DNA of 64,000 nt, from NCBI RefSeq assembly GCF_015644665.1, contig NZ_JADOBQ010000003.1:372001-436000 (forward strand), given 5' to 3'. Below are positions 1 to 8,598 of this stretch, in pieces. Origin of the DNA: Roseobacter sp. MH60115 (lineage in GTDB: Bacteria; Pseudomonadota; Alphaproteobacteria; Rhodobacterales; Rhodobacteraceae). Position 1 is the stretch's first letter. Each line of letters opens with the position of its first letter. The notes below the pieces were generated by a model that was not told the DNA's origin, did no database searches, and saw nothing but the letters and a program-made list of their open reading frames with translations. Position numbers and translations under genes: made by a program.

Positions 1-603
1 GCCACCCACGAAAATCGCGGCACGATGTTCGACGTGGTCAGCCGGACGGCCGAGCACTGCTATATCCCGCTGACGGTGGGCGGCGGTGTGCGTACCTCGG
101 CCGATGTGCGCGCCTTGCTGCTGGCGGGCGCCGACAAGGTATCGTTCAATTCCGCCGCCGTGGCCAACCCCGATGTGGTAGCGGATGCAGCGAACCAGTT
201 CGGCAGCCAATGCATCGTGGTGGCCATCGACGCCAAAACCGTCAGCCCCGGCAAATGGGAGATTTTCACCCACGGTGGCCGCAAGCCAACCGGCATCGAC
301 GCCGTCGCATTCGCCCGGACCGTGGCGGCAAAGGGCGCGGGGGAAATCCTGCTGACCTCGATGGACCGGGACGGCACGCGCGCCGGGTTCAACCTGCCGC
401 TGACCCGCGCCATTTCCAATGCAGTAGCGGTGCCGGTGATCGCCTCGGGCGGTGTGGGCACGTTGGATCACCTGGTGGACGGGGTCACCGAAGGCGGGGC
501 CTCTGCGGTGCTGGCCGCGTCGATCTTTCACTTTGGCGACTATACCATCGCCGAGGCCAAGGCGCATATGGCCGCTGCGGGCATTCCCATGAGGCTGACA
601 TGA
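1..603 (+). CDS. hisF: Imidazole glycerol phosphate synthase cyclase subunit HisF (5' partial)
   Basis: Cyclase subunit of imidazole glycerol phosphate synthase, which with HisH makes IGP and AICAR in histidine synthesis. The frame is open from base 1, so the N-terminus lies outside the window. The visible part starts with the loop [13 protein letters not shown] and continues through the TIM-barrel landmarks [24 protein letters not shown] and VIASGGVG, which carry the catalytic aspartate and the phosphate-binding glycines. The stop codon overlaps the start of hisE (ATGA), showing translational coupling inside a his operon. Confidence 0.96.
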   Translation, partial: ATHENRGTMFDVVSRTAEHCYIPLTVGGGVRTSADVRALLLAGADKVSFNSAAVANPDVVADAANQFGSQCIVVAIDAKTVSPGKWEIFTHGGRKPTGIDAVAFARTVAAKGAGEILLTSMDRDGTRAGFNLPLTRAISNAVAVPVIASGGVGTLDHLVDGVTEGGASAVLAASIFHFGDYTIAEAKAHMAAAGIPMRLT

Positions 604-908
604 CCCTAGACGACCTGTTCCAAACCATCGAAGCCCGCAAATCGGCGGACCCGGACAGCAGCTGGACGGCACAACTCCTTGCGAAGGGCCCGGAGAAATG
701 CGCCGAGAAATTCGGCGAAGAGGCGATAGAGGCGATCATCGAGGCGGTGAAGGGCGACAAGGAGCGTCTGACCTCAGAGGCGGCAGACGTGCTCTACCAC
801 CTGCTTGTGATGCTGGCCGCCTCGGACGTGACGCTGGATGAGGTACTGCGCGAGCTTGACCGCCGTCAGGGCCAATCCGGTCTGGCGGAGAAAGCGGCAC
901 GCTCCTAG
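600..908 (+). CDS. hisE: Phosphoribosyl-ATP pyrophosphatase HisE
   Basis: Hydrolyses phosphoribosyl-ATP to phosphoribosyl-AMP, the second step of histidine synthesis. The 102-residue protein has the all-alpha MazG-like fold signature: [14 protein letters not shown] followed by [14 protein letters not shown], supplying the metal-binding Glu/Asp residues. The ATG at 600 overlaps the hisF stop by four bases. HisE is encoded separately from HisI, as in many alphaproteobacteria. It is the last gene of this operon; the next gene lies on the opposite strand and its end overlaps by a few bases. Confidence 0.96.
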   Translation: MTLDDLFQTIEARKSADPDSSWTAQLLAKGPEKCAEKFGEEAIEAIIEAVKGDKERLTSEAADVLYHLLVMLAASDVTLDEVLRELDRRQGQSGLAEKAARS

Positions 909-1372
909 AGCCGTGATGAGACGATCCCGGTGGCAAACCCACCCATGCGCAACTCTCCGAACAGGCGCTGATATTCGATCTTGGGGCAGCGGTTCTGGAT
1001 CACCGTGACGCCGCGCGCTTCTGCCCGTGCAGCGGCATCGGCGTGTTCCACCCCAATTTGCATCCAGATCGTCTGAAGCTTTGGAAAGTGCGCCAGAGCT
1101 TCATCGACAATTGGCGGCACGGCGTCCGACCGGCGAAAGATATCGACCATATCCACATCACCCTCGATGTCGGACAGCGCGCCCTGCACCCTTTGCCCCA
1201 AGAGCACCTCACCCGCGTGACGCGGATTGACGGGCACCACCTGAAACCCCTTCAGGGACAGATACCGCGCCACGTAATAGCTGGGCCGCACCGGGTTCAT
1301 CGACACGCCCACTACCGCAATACGGCGCGTGCGGGTCAGAATTTCCTTAAGCTGGGCGTCCGAATAGGTCAT
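905..1372 (-). CDS. CoA-binding domain protein (YccU-like)
   Basis: A 155-residue Rossmann-fold protein of the CoA-binding family. The N-terminal part has the nucleotide-binding glycine pattern (RRIAVVGVSMNPVRPSYY) and later VPVNPRHAGEVLLGQ and WMQIGVEHADAAARAEARG, all typical of the YccU family. The start at 1372 is chosen over a Met 19 codons upstream because AGGAAGAGGC lies directly before it. It converges on hisE. The molecular role is not established for this family; a ligand-binding regulator or housekeeping role is inferred. Confidence 0.85.
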   Translation of the reverse strand: MTYSDAQLKEILTRTRRIAVVGVSMNPVRPSYYVARYLSLKGFQVVPVNPRHAGEVLLGQRVQGALSDIEGDVDMVDIFRRSDAVPPIVDEALAHFPKLQTIWMQIGVEHADAAARAEARGVTVIQNRCPKIEYQRLFGELRMGGFATGIVSSRL

Positions 1373-1591
1373 GCCTCTTCCTACCTGTCCCGACGCCGGA
1401 AAAAAAGAGCGCCCGATGCTATAAAGCAAGGGGCGCGCAGAGGTACGGAACGAGGGACAGTCATGAAATCAAAAAGCGTTCCGAGCTCTTTGACATGACA
1501 CTTAGATATGCGTGCAAACCCGCATATCCAGACTGTCTCGCAAATCTGTGAACGAAACGTTAAATTTTCAGGCTGAAACCTGCCAAGATGC

Positions 1592-1906
1592 TCAATCGAA
1601 GATATCTTCGATCACATCAAAGGCCTCTTCCATCAGATGCTGCATGAAACCCTTGCGCCGCTTGTAACTCTTGCGTCGTGGTTTTTGCTTTTTCATTTTC
1701 GGGGTTTTGGCCGGTTTCGACGATTTACGCACGGCGGAGGGGCGCACAAGCTCGGTTTTCCCGGGATGCTCCTGCGGCAGGCGTTTCAACTCGTGCAGCG
1801 GTGCGCCACAGCTGGAGCACACCAGTTCGTGCCGGTCCCGCCCCAGCACGAGTGCCGCTCGCGCCCCGCAGTAGCAACATGTCGCAATCTTTGTGGAATA
1901 CCCCAT
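1592..1906 (-). CDS. Small zinc-ribbon protein with basic tail
   Basis: A 104-residue conserved-hypothetical type protein. Residues 10-33 hold two CxxC knuckles (CCYCGA and CSSCGA), a likely zinc ribbon. A very basic lysine-rich stretch follows at about residues 58-86, and the tail is acidic (EEAFDVIEDIFD). The basic region suggests nucleic-acid contact, but no function is known to me. It lies just downstream of rlmB on the same strand (24-bp gap), so co-transcription is possible. Confidence 0.7.
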   Translation of the reverse strand: MGYSTKIATCCYCGARAALVLGRDRHELVCSSCGAPLHELKRLPQEHPGKTELVRPSAVRKSSKPAKTPKMKKQKPRRKSYKRRKGFMQHLMEEAFDVIEDIFD

Positions 1907-1929
1907 TCAGCGCATCCTAACCTGGCGCG

Positions 1930-2724
1930 TCATCCAGACGCTCTGCTTGCATATAAGGCGAGCGCCGCCGCGTTCGAGACGTTGAGCGAGCCGAATTGAC
2001 CGGCTGCGTCGATCCGCACCAGCGCGTCCACCGTTTCCTTGGTTTTCTCGCGCAGCCCCGGCCCTTCGGCGCCCAGCACCAGCGCCACGGGCCGGTCGCG
2101 CTTGCCCTCGACCGCCGCCTCGATGGTTTGGGTCGCCTCACCATCCAGCCCCAGCACCAGATAGCCCATGTCCTGCAGGGCCTTGATCGCATCGGCCAGA
2201 TTGCGGACGCGGATATAAGGCTGGCGCTCAAGCGCACCGCTGGCGGTCTTGGCCAAGGCCCCGGTTTCAGGGGCGGAATGGTGCCGCGTGCCTACCACGG
2301 CGGATGCCCCCAGAACCTCGGCCGACCGCAGGATCGCGCCCACGTTATGCGGATCCGTGACCCGATCGAGCATCACCACGCGCGGCGATGCCGGGCCTAT
2401 GCAGACATCCTCCAGACGCCCCCAGTCCAGCGGTTTGACCTCCAGCGCGGCCCCCTGATGCACCGATCCAGGATCGAGCGGGGCTGCAAATTTGCGCGAA
2501 TCGACCACTTCCGGCGTTACGCCGGCGCTCTTGATGGCCTCCGCGAGCTTGTTCTGCGCATTCAGCGTCACCACCAGCCGCAGTTTTTCCCGCGCGGGAT
2601 TCATCAACGCATCACGCACGGCATGCAGGCCAAAAAGCCAGACTGTCTCGCGCCCCTGTGCCTTTTTGTCCTGCTCTTTCTGCACAACCCACTTGGGTTT
2701 TTTCATCGGATCGATCCTGTTCAT
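1930..2724 (-). CDS. rlmB: 23S rRNA 2'-O-methyltransferase, SpoU/TrmH family (RlmB)
   Basis: SPOUT-class methyltransferase that 2'-O-methylates a guanosine of 23S rRNA. The 264-residue protein has the N-terminal substrate-binding domain (VWLFGLHAVRDALMNP, residues 28-43) and the three SpoU motifs: VMLDRVTDPHNVGAILRSAE, ALVLGAEGPGLREKT and IDAAGQFGSLNVSNAAAL. The last two form the knotted SAM site. Start may be Met1 or Met7. It lies just upstream of tRNA-Tyr, which is on the other strand, and marks the left core flank of the island. Confidence 0.93.
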   Translation of the reverse strand: MNRIDPMKKPKWVVQKEQDKKAQGRETVWLFGLHAVRDALMNPAREKLRLVVTLNAQNKLAEAIKSAGVTPEVVDSRKFAAPLDPGSVHQGAALEVKPLDWGRLEDVCIGPASPRVVMLDRVTDPHNVGAILRSAEVLGASAVVGTRHHSAPETGALAKTASGALERQPYIRVRNLADAIKALQDMGYLVLGLDGEATQTIEAAVEGKRDRPVALVLGAEGPGLREKTKETVDALVRIDAAGQFGSLNVSNAAALALYASRASG

Positions 2725-2787
2725 TCCAGCGCCAAAAAGGTTCTGATTTCGCCTTGACGCCTCTGGGCACCGCTTGTAATCACGCCT

Positions 2788-4446
2788 TCACCGCAGGTGC
2801 AATGCATCAGCGGCGTGGGCGACAGGCCGCAAGGTGTGGCAGGGGACTGTAACTCCCTCGCGGAGACGCACGCCTGGTTCGATTCCAGGGTCGCCCACCA
2901 CCTCCAAATTCTTGGTAGAAAAATCGCCTAACACCTTGAAAGGTAAGGCCGTTTTTGCGGTTCGAAGACCCTCATTTCTGCAATAGACCAAAGGTTCCGA
3001 AAAGACCAGATTCAGGACGTTTCGCTTGAGATCAAAGCTACCTTTTTCCCATACTTTATAGGGGTTTGAGAGGAATCGCATGGCGTGTTCGAACGTCTTG
3101 CTGAAGGTATCCTGTTTGACAGCAAGGTTATTGATGCGCTCCATAAGTACCTTCTTGTCTTGCTGCATTTTCGCAATGCGCTGTTCATAAGCTTCGATCA
3201 CACTGTCACCAGTCGCATTCACCAAGCGATCAATCAACTTGTCGATCTGTTTTTGGAGTTGACTTGCTTCTCTGAGAAGGCTCTGAGTGGTTGCCTCTGA
3301 CTGGGCGGCGCGATTGTTCCATATGTCTTGGAACATCTCTCCTGCCAGCTTTGAGAGCTTCTGGGCTGGTACAAGTCTTTCAAGCACGCGAGCGACAGCT
3401 GTTTCTAAATCGTCTCTGCGGATCGACTTCCTCTTCGAGGGACACGCCTTCTGAGCGCACAGGTAGTAAGGGTGCTTCACACCGTTCCGGCTCTTCGACC
3501 AACAAGACGTCATCGGCGCTCCGCAGTCCGCGCAACACACAAATCCTCTCAAGGGGAAGTCTTCATTTATGTCCTTGCGTCGCGGGGCCATGGCCTTGCC
3601 ATCAAGCACGTCCTGAACACGCAGCCAGTCTGCGAGCGAGACAAGCGGCTCGTGGATACCTTCCTGATCTACAATCCCCCACTTCTTGACCGTGATCAGC
3701 CCTGTGTAGAGCTTCCGCCGAAGGATATCAGACACAACGGACCAATGCGCTCCGCCATTGGAGCACCGTGAGATATTCGAGTGCTCATCGAGATAGTGCT
3801 TCACGTCACCGATTGAGCGGAAGCGCCCGTGGGCCATTCCAGCGAACGCTTCCCTGACAATCGATGCAGCAGGCTCATCAGGCACAAGCATTCTGCCGCG
3901 ACCTGGCACCTTTTCGTATCTGTAGCCGTAGACAGGTGCAAAAAGATAATAGCCTGCCTGAACACGCGCCTTCATTTTCTGGATAACCTGCCGGCGGTTC
4001 TGCTTGCGCTCAAGTTCGCCCTGAGCAGCCATAATGGTTTCAATAAATTCGCCTTCGGGCGTATCTTCAAATTTGAAATTCAAGCACTCGACCTTGGCAC
4101 CGACTGTGTTCAGTTCCCGCCGCAGTTTGATATGAAATTCGGCGTCCCGCGCAAATCTTTTAAGATCATCAAATATGACTGCGAAGCGTCGATCCGGCTG
4201 TGCTTTGAGAAAGGAAAGTAGGGCAACCATGCCGGGTCGCCCCATAAAGTCCCCTCCCCCCGACACGTCATCAGGGAAGACTGCCAGTACGTCGTAACCG
4301 TGTTGCTCAGCATACTCGCGGCAGCGCACCTCCTGCGACTGAAGCCCGTGCCCCTCGATGGTTTGTTTAGTTGTTGAAACACGACAATAAATTACTGCCG
4401 CGTCAATCTGACCTGCTCTTGACTCAGGAAACTGCTCTGCGCTCAT
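2788..4446 (-). CDS. Large serine recombinase (site-specific integrase)
   Basis: Probable integrase/excisionase of the island. The 552-residue protein has the resolvase catalytic domain at residues about 17-150 (IYCRVSTTKQ with nucleophile Ser24, DDVSGGGDFMGRPGM, FDDLKRFARD), a recombinase domain at about 190-290, a zinc beta-ribbon (CCADCG...CAQKACPSK) and a coiled coil at about 390-460. The last ~35 codons are the complement of the tRNA-Tyr gene (about residues 516-543), so the C-terminus is supplied by the target site. It is translationally coupled to the small upstream gene (ATGA overlap at 4443-4446). A homologous pair begins at 63327. Confidence 0.93.
   Translation of the reverse strand: MSAEQFPESRAGQIDAAVIYCRVSTTKQTIEGHGLQSQEVRCREYAEQHGYDVLAVFPDDVSGGGDFMGRPGMVALLSFLKAQPDRRFAVIFDDLKRFARDAEFHIKLRRELNTVGAKVECLNFKFEDTPEGEFIETIMAAQGELERKQNRRQVIQKMKARVQAGYYLFAPVYGYRYEKVPGRGRMLVPDEPAASIVREAFAGMAHGRFRSIGDVKHYLDEHSNISRCSNGGAHWSVVSDILRRKLYTGLITVKKWGIVDQEGIHEPLVSLADWLRVQDVLDGKAMAPRRKDINEDFPLRGFVCCADCGAPMTSCWSKSRNGVKHPYYLCAQKACPSKRKSIRRDDLETAVARVLERLVPAQKLSKLAGEMFQDIWNNRAAQSEATTQSLLREASQLQKQIDKLIDRLVNATGDSVIEAYEQRIAKMQQDKKVLMERINNLAVKQDTFSKTFEHAMRFLSNPYKVWEKGSFDLKRNVLNLVFSEPLVYCRNEGLRTAKTALPFKVLGDFSTKNLEVVGDPGIEPGVRLREGVTVPCHTLRPVAHAADALHLR
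2817..2900 (+). tRNA. tRNA-Tyr (GTA)
   Basis: An 84-nt class II tRNA. The acceptor stem GGGCGAC (2817-2823) pairs with GTCGCCC (2890-2896), followed by A73 and an encoded CCA. The anticodon loop CTGTAAC carries GTA. The long variable arm (CGCGGAGACGCACG) fits tyrosine and the T arm is GGTTCGATTCC. The adjoining serine recombinase is encoded antisense through it, so this is the attachment site of the island. Confidence 0.95.
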
Positions 4447-4760
4447 TCCGGCTCCTCCTTGTTTGCGGTGTTGGGGGATGCCACTGTTTCAGGCGCTGTC
4501 TCTTCAGGGATGAGGTATCTTAGCACATCATCCATGCCGTGGTCACTTTCACTGGTGAACTTGTCCCCAGCTTTGAGGGAGAACCCGTAGTCCGCAAAGG
4601 CGGACATGATCTGCCAAAGCGCCAGCAGGCACTCTTTGCGCTGCGCCTCCGTCAGGTCTTCCCCTTCAAGATACCGACCATACCTTGCGAGCAATCGCTC
4701 TTCTAAGCTTGGTGGATCGCCGGAAAGGCTTGTCGTTAAATCCTTGAGATGTTCGGTCAT
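4443..4760 (-). CDS. Small conserved partner of the large serine recombinase
   Basis: A 105-residue protein of unknown function whose stop overlaps the recombinase start (ATGA). The central part (CLLALWQIMSAFADYGFSLKAGDKFTSESDHGMDDVLRYLIPEE) is recognisably homologous to the protein at 63327-63611, which also precedes a serine recombinase. The conserved pairing suggests a recombination directionality or accessory factor; this is inference. The start at 4760 is chosen because AGAAAGGA precedes it; a Met at 4802 has no good ribosome binding site. Confidence 0.75.
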   Translation of the reverse strand: MTEHLKDLTTSLSGDPPSLEERLLARYGRYLEGEDLTEAQRKECLLALWQIMSAFADYGFSLKAGDKFTSESDHGMDDVLRYLIPEETAPETVASPNTANKEEPE

Positions 4761-4864
4761 AGGGCAGTCCTTTCTTGAGTGTTGTTTGCGTTCCTCATTC
4801 ATTTGTTGCGTTCAAAAACGAACGACGCCCCCACAAGGCTGGGAGGCCGTTTTGATCTTTTGCG

Positions 4865-5170
4865 TTATCTGTGACGGCGCTCTGGGGCTGCTTTTGACGG
4901 TTGTGGCTCCGCTTTGCGTTCGACAGCATGTTCTCTGTTCAAACCCCGGATCACAGTATGCGCTTCGCGGGCGAGTTCTGAGACGCGCAACATTTCCCCG
5001 GCAGAGAACGAGTTCGTCTCTTTCAGCTTGCCATCACGATCCTCATACACCTTGGCGAGACTCACCGTGTAATAACGGCCCTTATCATTTTCGTTTTGCC
5101 AAACGGCAGCCTTCAGGCGTCCGTCGCGCAAGGTTTCAACTGGTTTATTGGGCATAACTTGTCTGTCCAT
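4865..5170 (-). CDS. Hypothetical protein of integrative elements
   Basis: A 101-residue hydrophilic protein with a compact domain at residues about 10-75 (VETLRDGRLKAAVWQNEND, YYTVSLAKVYEDRDGKLKET, FSAGEMLRVSELAREAH) and a charged tail. AAGGAG lies 6 bases before the ATG. I do not know a function; the alternating beta-strand pattern and the position in the recombinase cluster suggest an element-encoded accessory protein. Confidence 0.6.
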   Translation of the reverse strand: MDRQVMPNKPVETLRDGRLKAAVWQNENDKGRYYTVSLAKVYEDRDGKLKETNSFSAGEMLRVSELAREAHTVIRGLNREHAVERKAEPQPSKAAPERRHR

Positions 5171-5322
5171 GGAACAACTCCTTTCCTTGGTTGGTCGGTT
5201 AGAATGTAGAAAAATCTTTGCTCTTTTGCGGTCGCAAGATCAGCGCGCACGCATGAGAACATAAAGTGAACATATCATAAGTTGAGTTGGAACCTCAAGG
5301 TTTTTCTCCTTTTCATAAGGAC

Positions 5323-5769
5323 TTAGCGCCTGTGATGATGCTCCTGCTTGCGAAGTTCCTTGCTCACAGACACACGCAAGTCCGTCCATGAGCGTTCTAT
5401 CTGGTCAGTGTGGTCATCGCGCATTTGGATCGCTTCGGGCGTTTGCCTGAATGCGACTTGCAGTTTTTCGAGCTGCTTTTGGTACGTATCTTCATTGGTA
5501 TACCCTAGACCGGGTTCCAGCTTGGGATTGAGATTTAGGTGTCTGTCCACAAAGGCGTTTTGTGCCGCCTCAAACCGGGCATCTAACTTTTTCTCCAACT
5601 CGAAGTTGGACTGTAGCTCGTGCTGTTTCGCGGTTCTTGTTGTGGGGTTGCGCAGACGCTCGATGTCAAACCTCAGCCGCTCTACCTCCAAAATTTGTCG
5701 TGAGGCCTCGAACTCTGGTACAATCGGTTCTGGATTTTTAGAATTGTCATTAAAGGAGTTATTGGTCAT
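5323..5769 (-). CDS. Hypothetical coiled-coil protein
   Basis: A 148-residue charged, helical protein of unknown function (e.g. SRQILEVERLRFDIERLR and FELEKKLDARFEAAQNAFV) with a histidine-rich end. Heptad-like spacing suggests coiled coils. Its ATG lies inside the same CATG tetranucleotide as the start of the divergent gene at 5768, so the two start codons overlap by two bases. Gene reality is supported by the clean frame and a purine-rich stretch upstream; the function is unknown. Confidence 0.55.
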   Translation of the reverse strand: MTNNSFNDNSKNPEPIVPEFEASRQILEVERLRFDIERLRNPTTRTAKQHELQSNFELEKKLDARFEAAQNAFVDRHLNLNPKLEPGLGYTNEDTYQKQLEKLQVAFRQTPEAIQMRDDHTDQIERSWTDLRVSVSKELRKQEHHHRR

Positions 5770-6067
5770 GGAGTTATCCCCCGAACAGAAAATTGCGGTA
5801 CTGAAGCTGCGTAGCGACCTGCTATTGCTTGGAACGGATTTGGTAGAGAAAGGCGTGGACGCGCCATTTGTTGCGGCGCATATGCTGGATATCTGTCATG
5901 AAGTGGCCGCCCTTGGCGGCCCCCTCGGCGACTTCAACCATTCCCTTTGGGTCGCCAAACAAAGCGAGTTGCTGAGCAAGAAATTTCAAGACGACTACAG
6001 TGGCAAGATAGATATTGACGCGCTCTGTGAAGGACGCGTGGTGATGCTGGAAGACGCCGTCAATTGA
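5768..6067 (+). CDS. Hypothetical 99-residue protein
   Basis: Begins at an ATG at 5768 with AAAGGAG at 5751-5757, inside the opposite-strand gene. The protein (LSPEQKIAVLKLRSDLLLLG, GVDAPFVAAHMLDICHEVAALGGPLGDF) looks like a small alpha-helical domain. An overlapping opposite-strand frame exists but looks like a shadow. It ends 20 bp from the converging coupling-protein gene. I do not recognise a family. Confidence 0.5.
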   Translation: MELSPEQKIAVLKLRSDLLLLGTDLVEKGVDAPFVAAHMLDICHEVAALGGPLGDFNHSLWVAKQSELLSKKFQDDYSGKIDIDALCEGRVVMLEDAVN

Positions 6068-6087
6068 GCATTTTTCGCTATAAACCC

Positions 6088-7713
6088 TCATGGCTTATAC
6101 CCCTCAACATATGACCACTGCCCGTCCGCATATTGCGGCAGATGCGCGAAACGCGGATCAACCTCTTCGGTGATGACGGCGCGGCGGCGCTGTCCCCACC
6201 TGGTCTGTACCAAGACGCTATCCATAGGCGGGTGATACGGGTCCGGCAGATACTTCCCCGCCAGGGAACGCCGCTTCCAATAGGGCATCCGGTCCACCAG
6301 CAGCGGCCCCGGCAAGCCGTCTGCAAAGAGCAGCATTTTTGTCTGAAGCTGGATTCTGATTTCATCAGGCGTCATCAAAGACCGCCCGACCTTACGGCGA
6401 TGCGTGGCTTCATAGGACTTTTGCTGAAAGGCCAGGCCCACTTCAAACGGATCAGCCCCCATCAGGATCGCGCGCTTCATGGCGTCCCGCTCATGCCGCC
6501 CGCGACTTTGCGTCAGCGGATCATCGACCTCCAGTGTTTCGCGCCCGACCATGTCCGAGAGCATGCGGCAGGTTTCCAGATCGCGCGTGCCAAAGAACAT
6601 CTGTGTTTGGGCATTGGCAAAGATGGTCTGACGTGCGCGCGGACCAAGCGCATCTGCCTGCTTGAAATTCTGAAACACAAACCACGGCCTGATCCCGAAA
6701 CCGGGGCCGTAGGACGCCAGCGTTTCCACCATCGGATAAGACCCCAGCAAGGCCGTCTCATCGAGAATCCAGTCCTGACCCAGCGCGCCCGGCAGGCGCG
6801 CCTTGGTCAGAAACAGCATATTCAGCAGCGCCTTGATGATGGGCGCATGCGTCTCCAGCTTCTCCGCTTCGCAGATGATGTAGAAGTTCGCAAAGCGCTC
6901 CGCGCTGCACAGATCATTCTTGATAGAGACGCTGAAGGGCGGCGTCACGGCGCGCATGGCGTTCGGATCGCTGGCAAAGGACATCGCATTCCCCAGTTCG
7001 CCGATGATATCCTTCATGCCGCCGCCATGTGGATCGGCATGATAGAGATCAAGCTCTGCGCGCACGCGCTGACACAGAGGATTCTCCGTATCAGCCAGGT
7101 CCTCTGCGAGTCGTTTCCACGCTGCGCCGCCTGTACGCACAGCATTGGTCGCCCCATAGAGCGCCGGGAGCGTCACGACGCCGTCCCGTTTGGCGACTGC
7201 GTAGCACAGCGCCTCCATAATCGCGCGCCCGCCCGTGGTGAAGTACTTGTCTTTCCCGCTGGCACTATCGGGGATCAAGCCAAGGCAGACAGTCTTGGTA
7301 TCCGACTCCAGGGTGCGCGATTGCCACCTCATCCCTTCAAACGGATTGACCCGGTCTTCGGGGACGTCCGGTCGGCCATCCAGGTTCCAGCAATAGACGG
7401 CCTTGTCATCGGCCGCCTGGTTTTTGGTGATGTGATACAGATCGCCCTTGGTATTGAGCACAACCTGCGTGCGCCCCGATTGCACACCTGTCATCAGGTT
7501 CGGTGTGACTAGCTCCGATCCTTTGCCTGCGCGGCTGGGGGCGACAATTAACATCGCCCCCGGATGGTCCCCATAGAGCGGGCGACCACCCCGCAGCCCC
7601 AAAAAGCAGGACGTGGCGGTCTGCCTGTACATCTTCATTCGGATGGCATCCGCTTCCGTTGCAAAGCGTGCAGAGCCCTGCTCAAAGCGCGCGTTCCAAT
7701 CATCTTGGGACAT
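6088..7713 (-). CDS. VirD4/TraG-type coupling ATPase, module 1
   Basis: Type IV coupling protein-like ATPase that would bring a relaxosome to a secretion channel. The 541-residue protein has Walker A APSRAGKG (residues about 59-66), Walker B WILDETALLG and the conserved arginine-region ETLASYGPGFGIRPWFVFQNFKQ. It is smaller than typical VirD4 (about 600-650), and the N-terminal membrane segments appear to sit in the two small upstream proteins. Start 7713 is preceded by AGGAGGG; a TTG six codons upstream is less likely. It is paralogous to 18206-19615. Confidence 0.85.
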   Translation of the reverse strand: MSQDDWNARFEQGSARFATEADAIRMKMYRQTATSCFLGLRGGRPLYGDHPGAMLIVAPSRAGKGSELVTPNLMTGVQSGRTQVVLNTKGDLYHITKNQAADDKAVYCWNLDGRPDVPEDRVNPFEGMRWQSRTLESDTKTVCLGLIPDSASGKDKYFTTGGRAIMEALCYAVAKRDGVVTLPALYGATNAVRTGGAAWKRLAEDLADTENPLCQRVRAELDLYHADPHGGGMKDIIGELGNAMSFASDPNAMRAVTPPFSVSIKNDLCSAERFANFYIICEAEKLETHAPIIKALLNMLFLTKARLPGALGQDWILDETALLGSYPMVETLASYGPGFGIRPWFVFQNFKQADALGPRARQTIFANAQTQMFFGTRDLETCRMLSDMVGRETLEVDDPLTQSRGRHERDAMKRAILMGADPFEVGLAFQQKSYEATHRRKVGRSLMTPDEIRIQLQTKMLLFADGLPGPLLVDRMPYWKRRSLAGKYLPDPYHPPMDSVLVQTRWGQRRRAVITEEVDPRFAHLPQYADGQWSYVEGYKP

Positions 7714-7717
7714 CCGT

Positions 7718-7891
7718 TTACCCTCCTGCAAATACAGACAGGCAGGCGAAGGCCGCAGCGCCCAGCACCCCGCAGATCACGGGCCAGTTGAGAACGCGGA
7801 TGGTCTCTGCGGTCTCTTCAACAATGCGGTGTGTGATGACCCGTTCATCCTTGCAGAAAACAGTATCGAGACATTTATGAAATCGTTCCAT
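7718..7891 (-). CDS. Small single-pass membrane protein of VirD4 module 1
   Basis: A 57-residue protein: a soluble N-terminal part (MERFHKCLDTVFCKDERVI) and one hydrophobic segment near the C-terminus (WPVICGVLGAAAFACLSVF). It ends 4 bp before the coupling ATPase and starts just after the 98-residue membrane protein. The second VirD4 module has a 47-residue protein of the same design at 19671-19814. The placement suggests a membrane partner of the ATPase (inference). Confidence 0.65.
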   Translation of the reverse strand: MERFHKCLDTVFCKDERVITHRIVEETAETIRVLNWPVICGVLGAAAFACLSVFAGG

Positions 7892-7895
7892 GGGA

Positions 7896-8192
7896 TCAGT
7901 CCTTGTTGCTGAAGAAGCGCATAACCAGGGCGAGACCGCCTGCCGCAATCAAGGCGGACAGCAGCGCGCGGATCGTGCTGAAGATCAGGAAAGCCAGAAC
8001 AGCCATCCAGCAGAGCGAGACGAAGGCGAAAAACCCTTCATCGCGCGAATAGACGCTGGCAAAGCTGAGGATCCAGGTCTCCGTCGCCCTGAACAGCCAG
8101 GGAAAGTTGATGTAGGTGATGATCAGCGACACAAGCCACGTGATCGTGCCTGCCGATTCCATCAGCGGGCTTTTATTCGAGGGATGAGACAT
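7896..8192 (-). CDS. Membrane protein of VirD4 module 1
   Basis: A 98-residue protein with about three hydrophobic segments (ITWLVSLIITYINFPWLF, FFAFVSLCWMAVLAFLIFS, LLSALIAAGGLALVMRFF). AAAGGGA precedes the ATG. Its size, topology and position match the 99-residue protein at 19851-20150, indicating two copies of a membrane-protein/small-TM/VirD4 cassette. It probably supplies membrane anchoring for the coupling ATPase; this is inferred from context. Confidence 0.7.
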   Translation of the reverse strand: MSHPSNKSPLMESAGTITWLVSLIITYINFPWLFRATETWILSFASVYSRDEGFFAFVSLCWMAVLAFLIFSTIRALLSALIAAGGLALVMRFFSNKD

Positions 8193-8414
8193 ATCCAGTC
8201 CCTTTCATTGAGATGTGAACAGACAAGCCGGACCCATGCCCTGAACGCAAAAGCGCAGGACCGACTGACGGGCGAAAAGCCCTATGGTGTGAAAAGACGC
8301 GCTAGAGGTGCGTCAGGACGTGCCGCCCATCATCAGGCATCAGCCTGCAATAGAGGCAGCGCCGGTGCTGATCCGGCAGACACATCGGGCAAGGTTGGCA
8401 GTGGCGGGCCGCCA

Positions 8415-8549
8415 TTATTTCTTGCTGCCATGCGCAAAGCCCGCGCCAAAGGTCTGCTTTGCGGTGTTCGACCAGCCCGTCATCTTCGGCATCGCGCCAC
8501 CGCTCTGCGCCCAGTTCCGGCCCGCATTGAAGGTGCTTGTTTTAGACAT
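8415..8549 (-). CDS. Small 44-residue protein upstream of the VirD4 module
   Basis: A short frame starting at 8549 with GAGGAGAA closely upstream. It encodes a 44-residue Gly/Ala/Ser-rich protein (FNAGRNWAQSGGAMPKM, WSNTAKQTFGAGFAHGSKK). It is on the same strand as the VirD4 module and divergent from the unknown gene at 8599. The good ribosome binding site argues that it is real; the function is unknown. Confidence 0.5.
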   Translation of the reverse strand: MSKTSTFNAGRNWAQSGGAMPKMTGWSNTAKQTFGAGFAHGSKK

Positions 8550-8598
8550 TGTGGTTCTCCTCTTGGTTGATCGCCGCCGCATCTGTTAGAAACGGGAC

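Noticed and set aside
5822-6091. Minus-strand frame of 89 residues opposite the gene at 5768
   Set aside because: The plus-strand frame has a proper AAAGGAG and a better protein composition; the minus frame looks like a shadow.
6133-7512. Plus-strand frame of 459 residues opposite VirD4 module 1
   Set aside because: It is a high-GC antisense shadow of a gene with clear Walker motifs; it is rich in His/Arg/Gln without any family signal.
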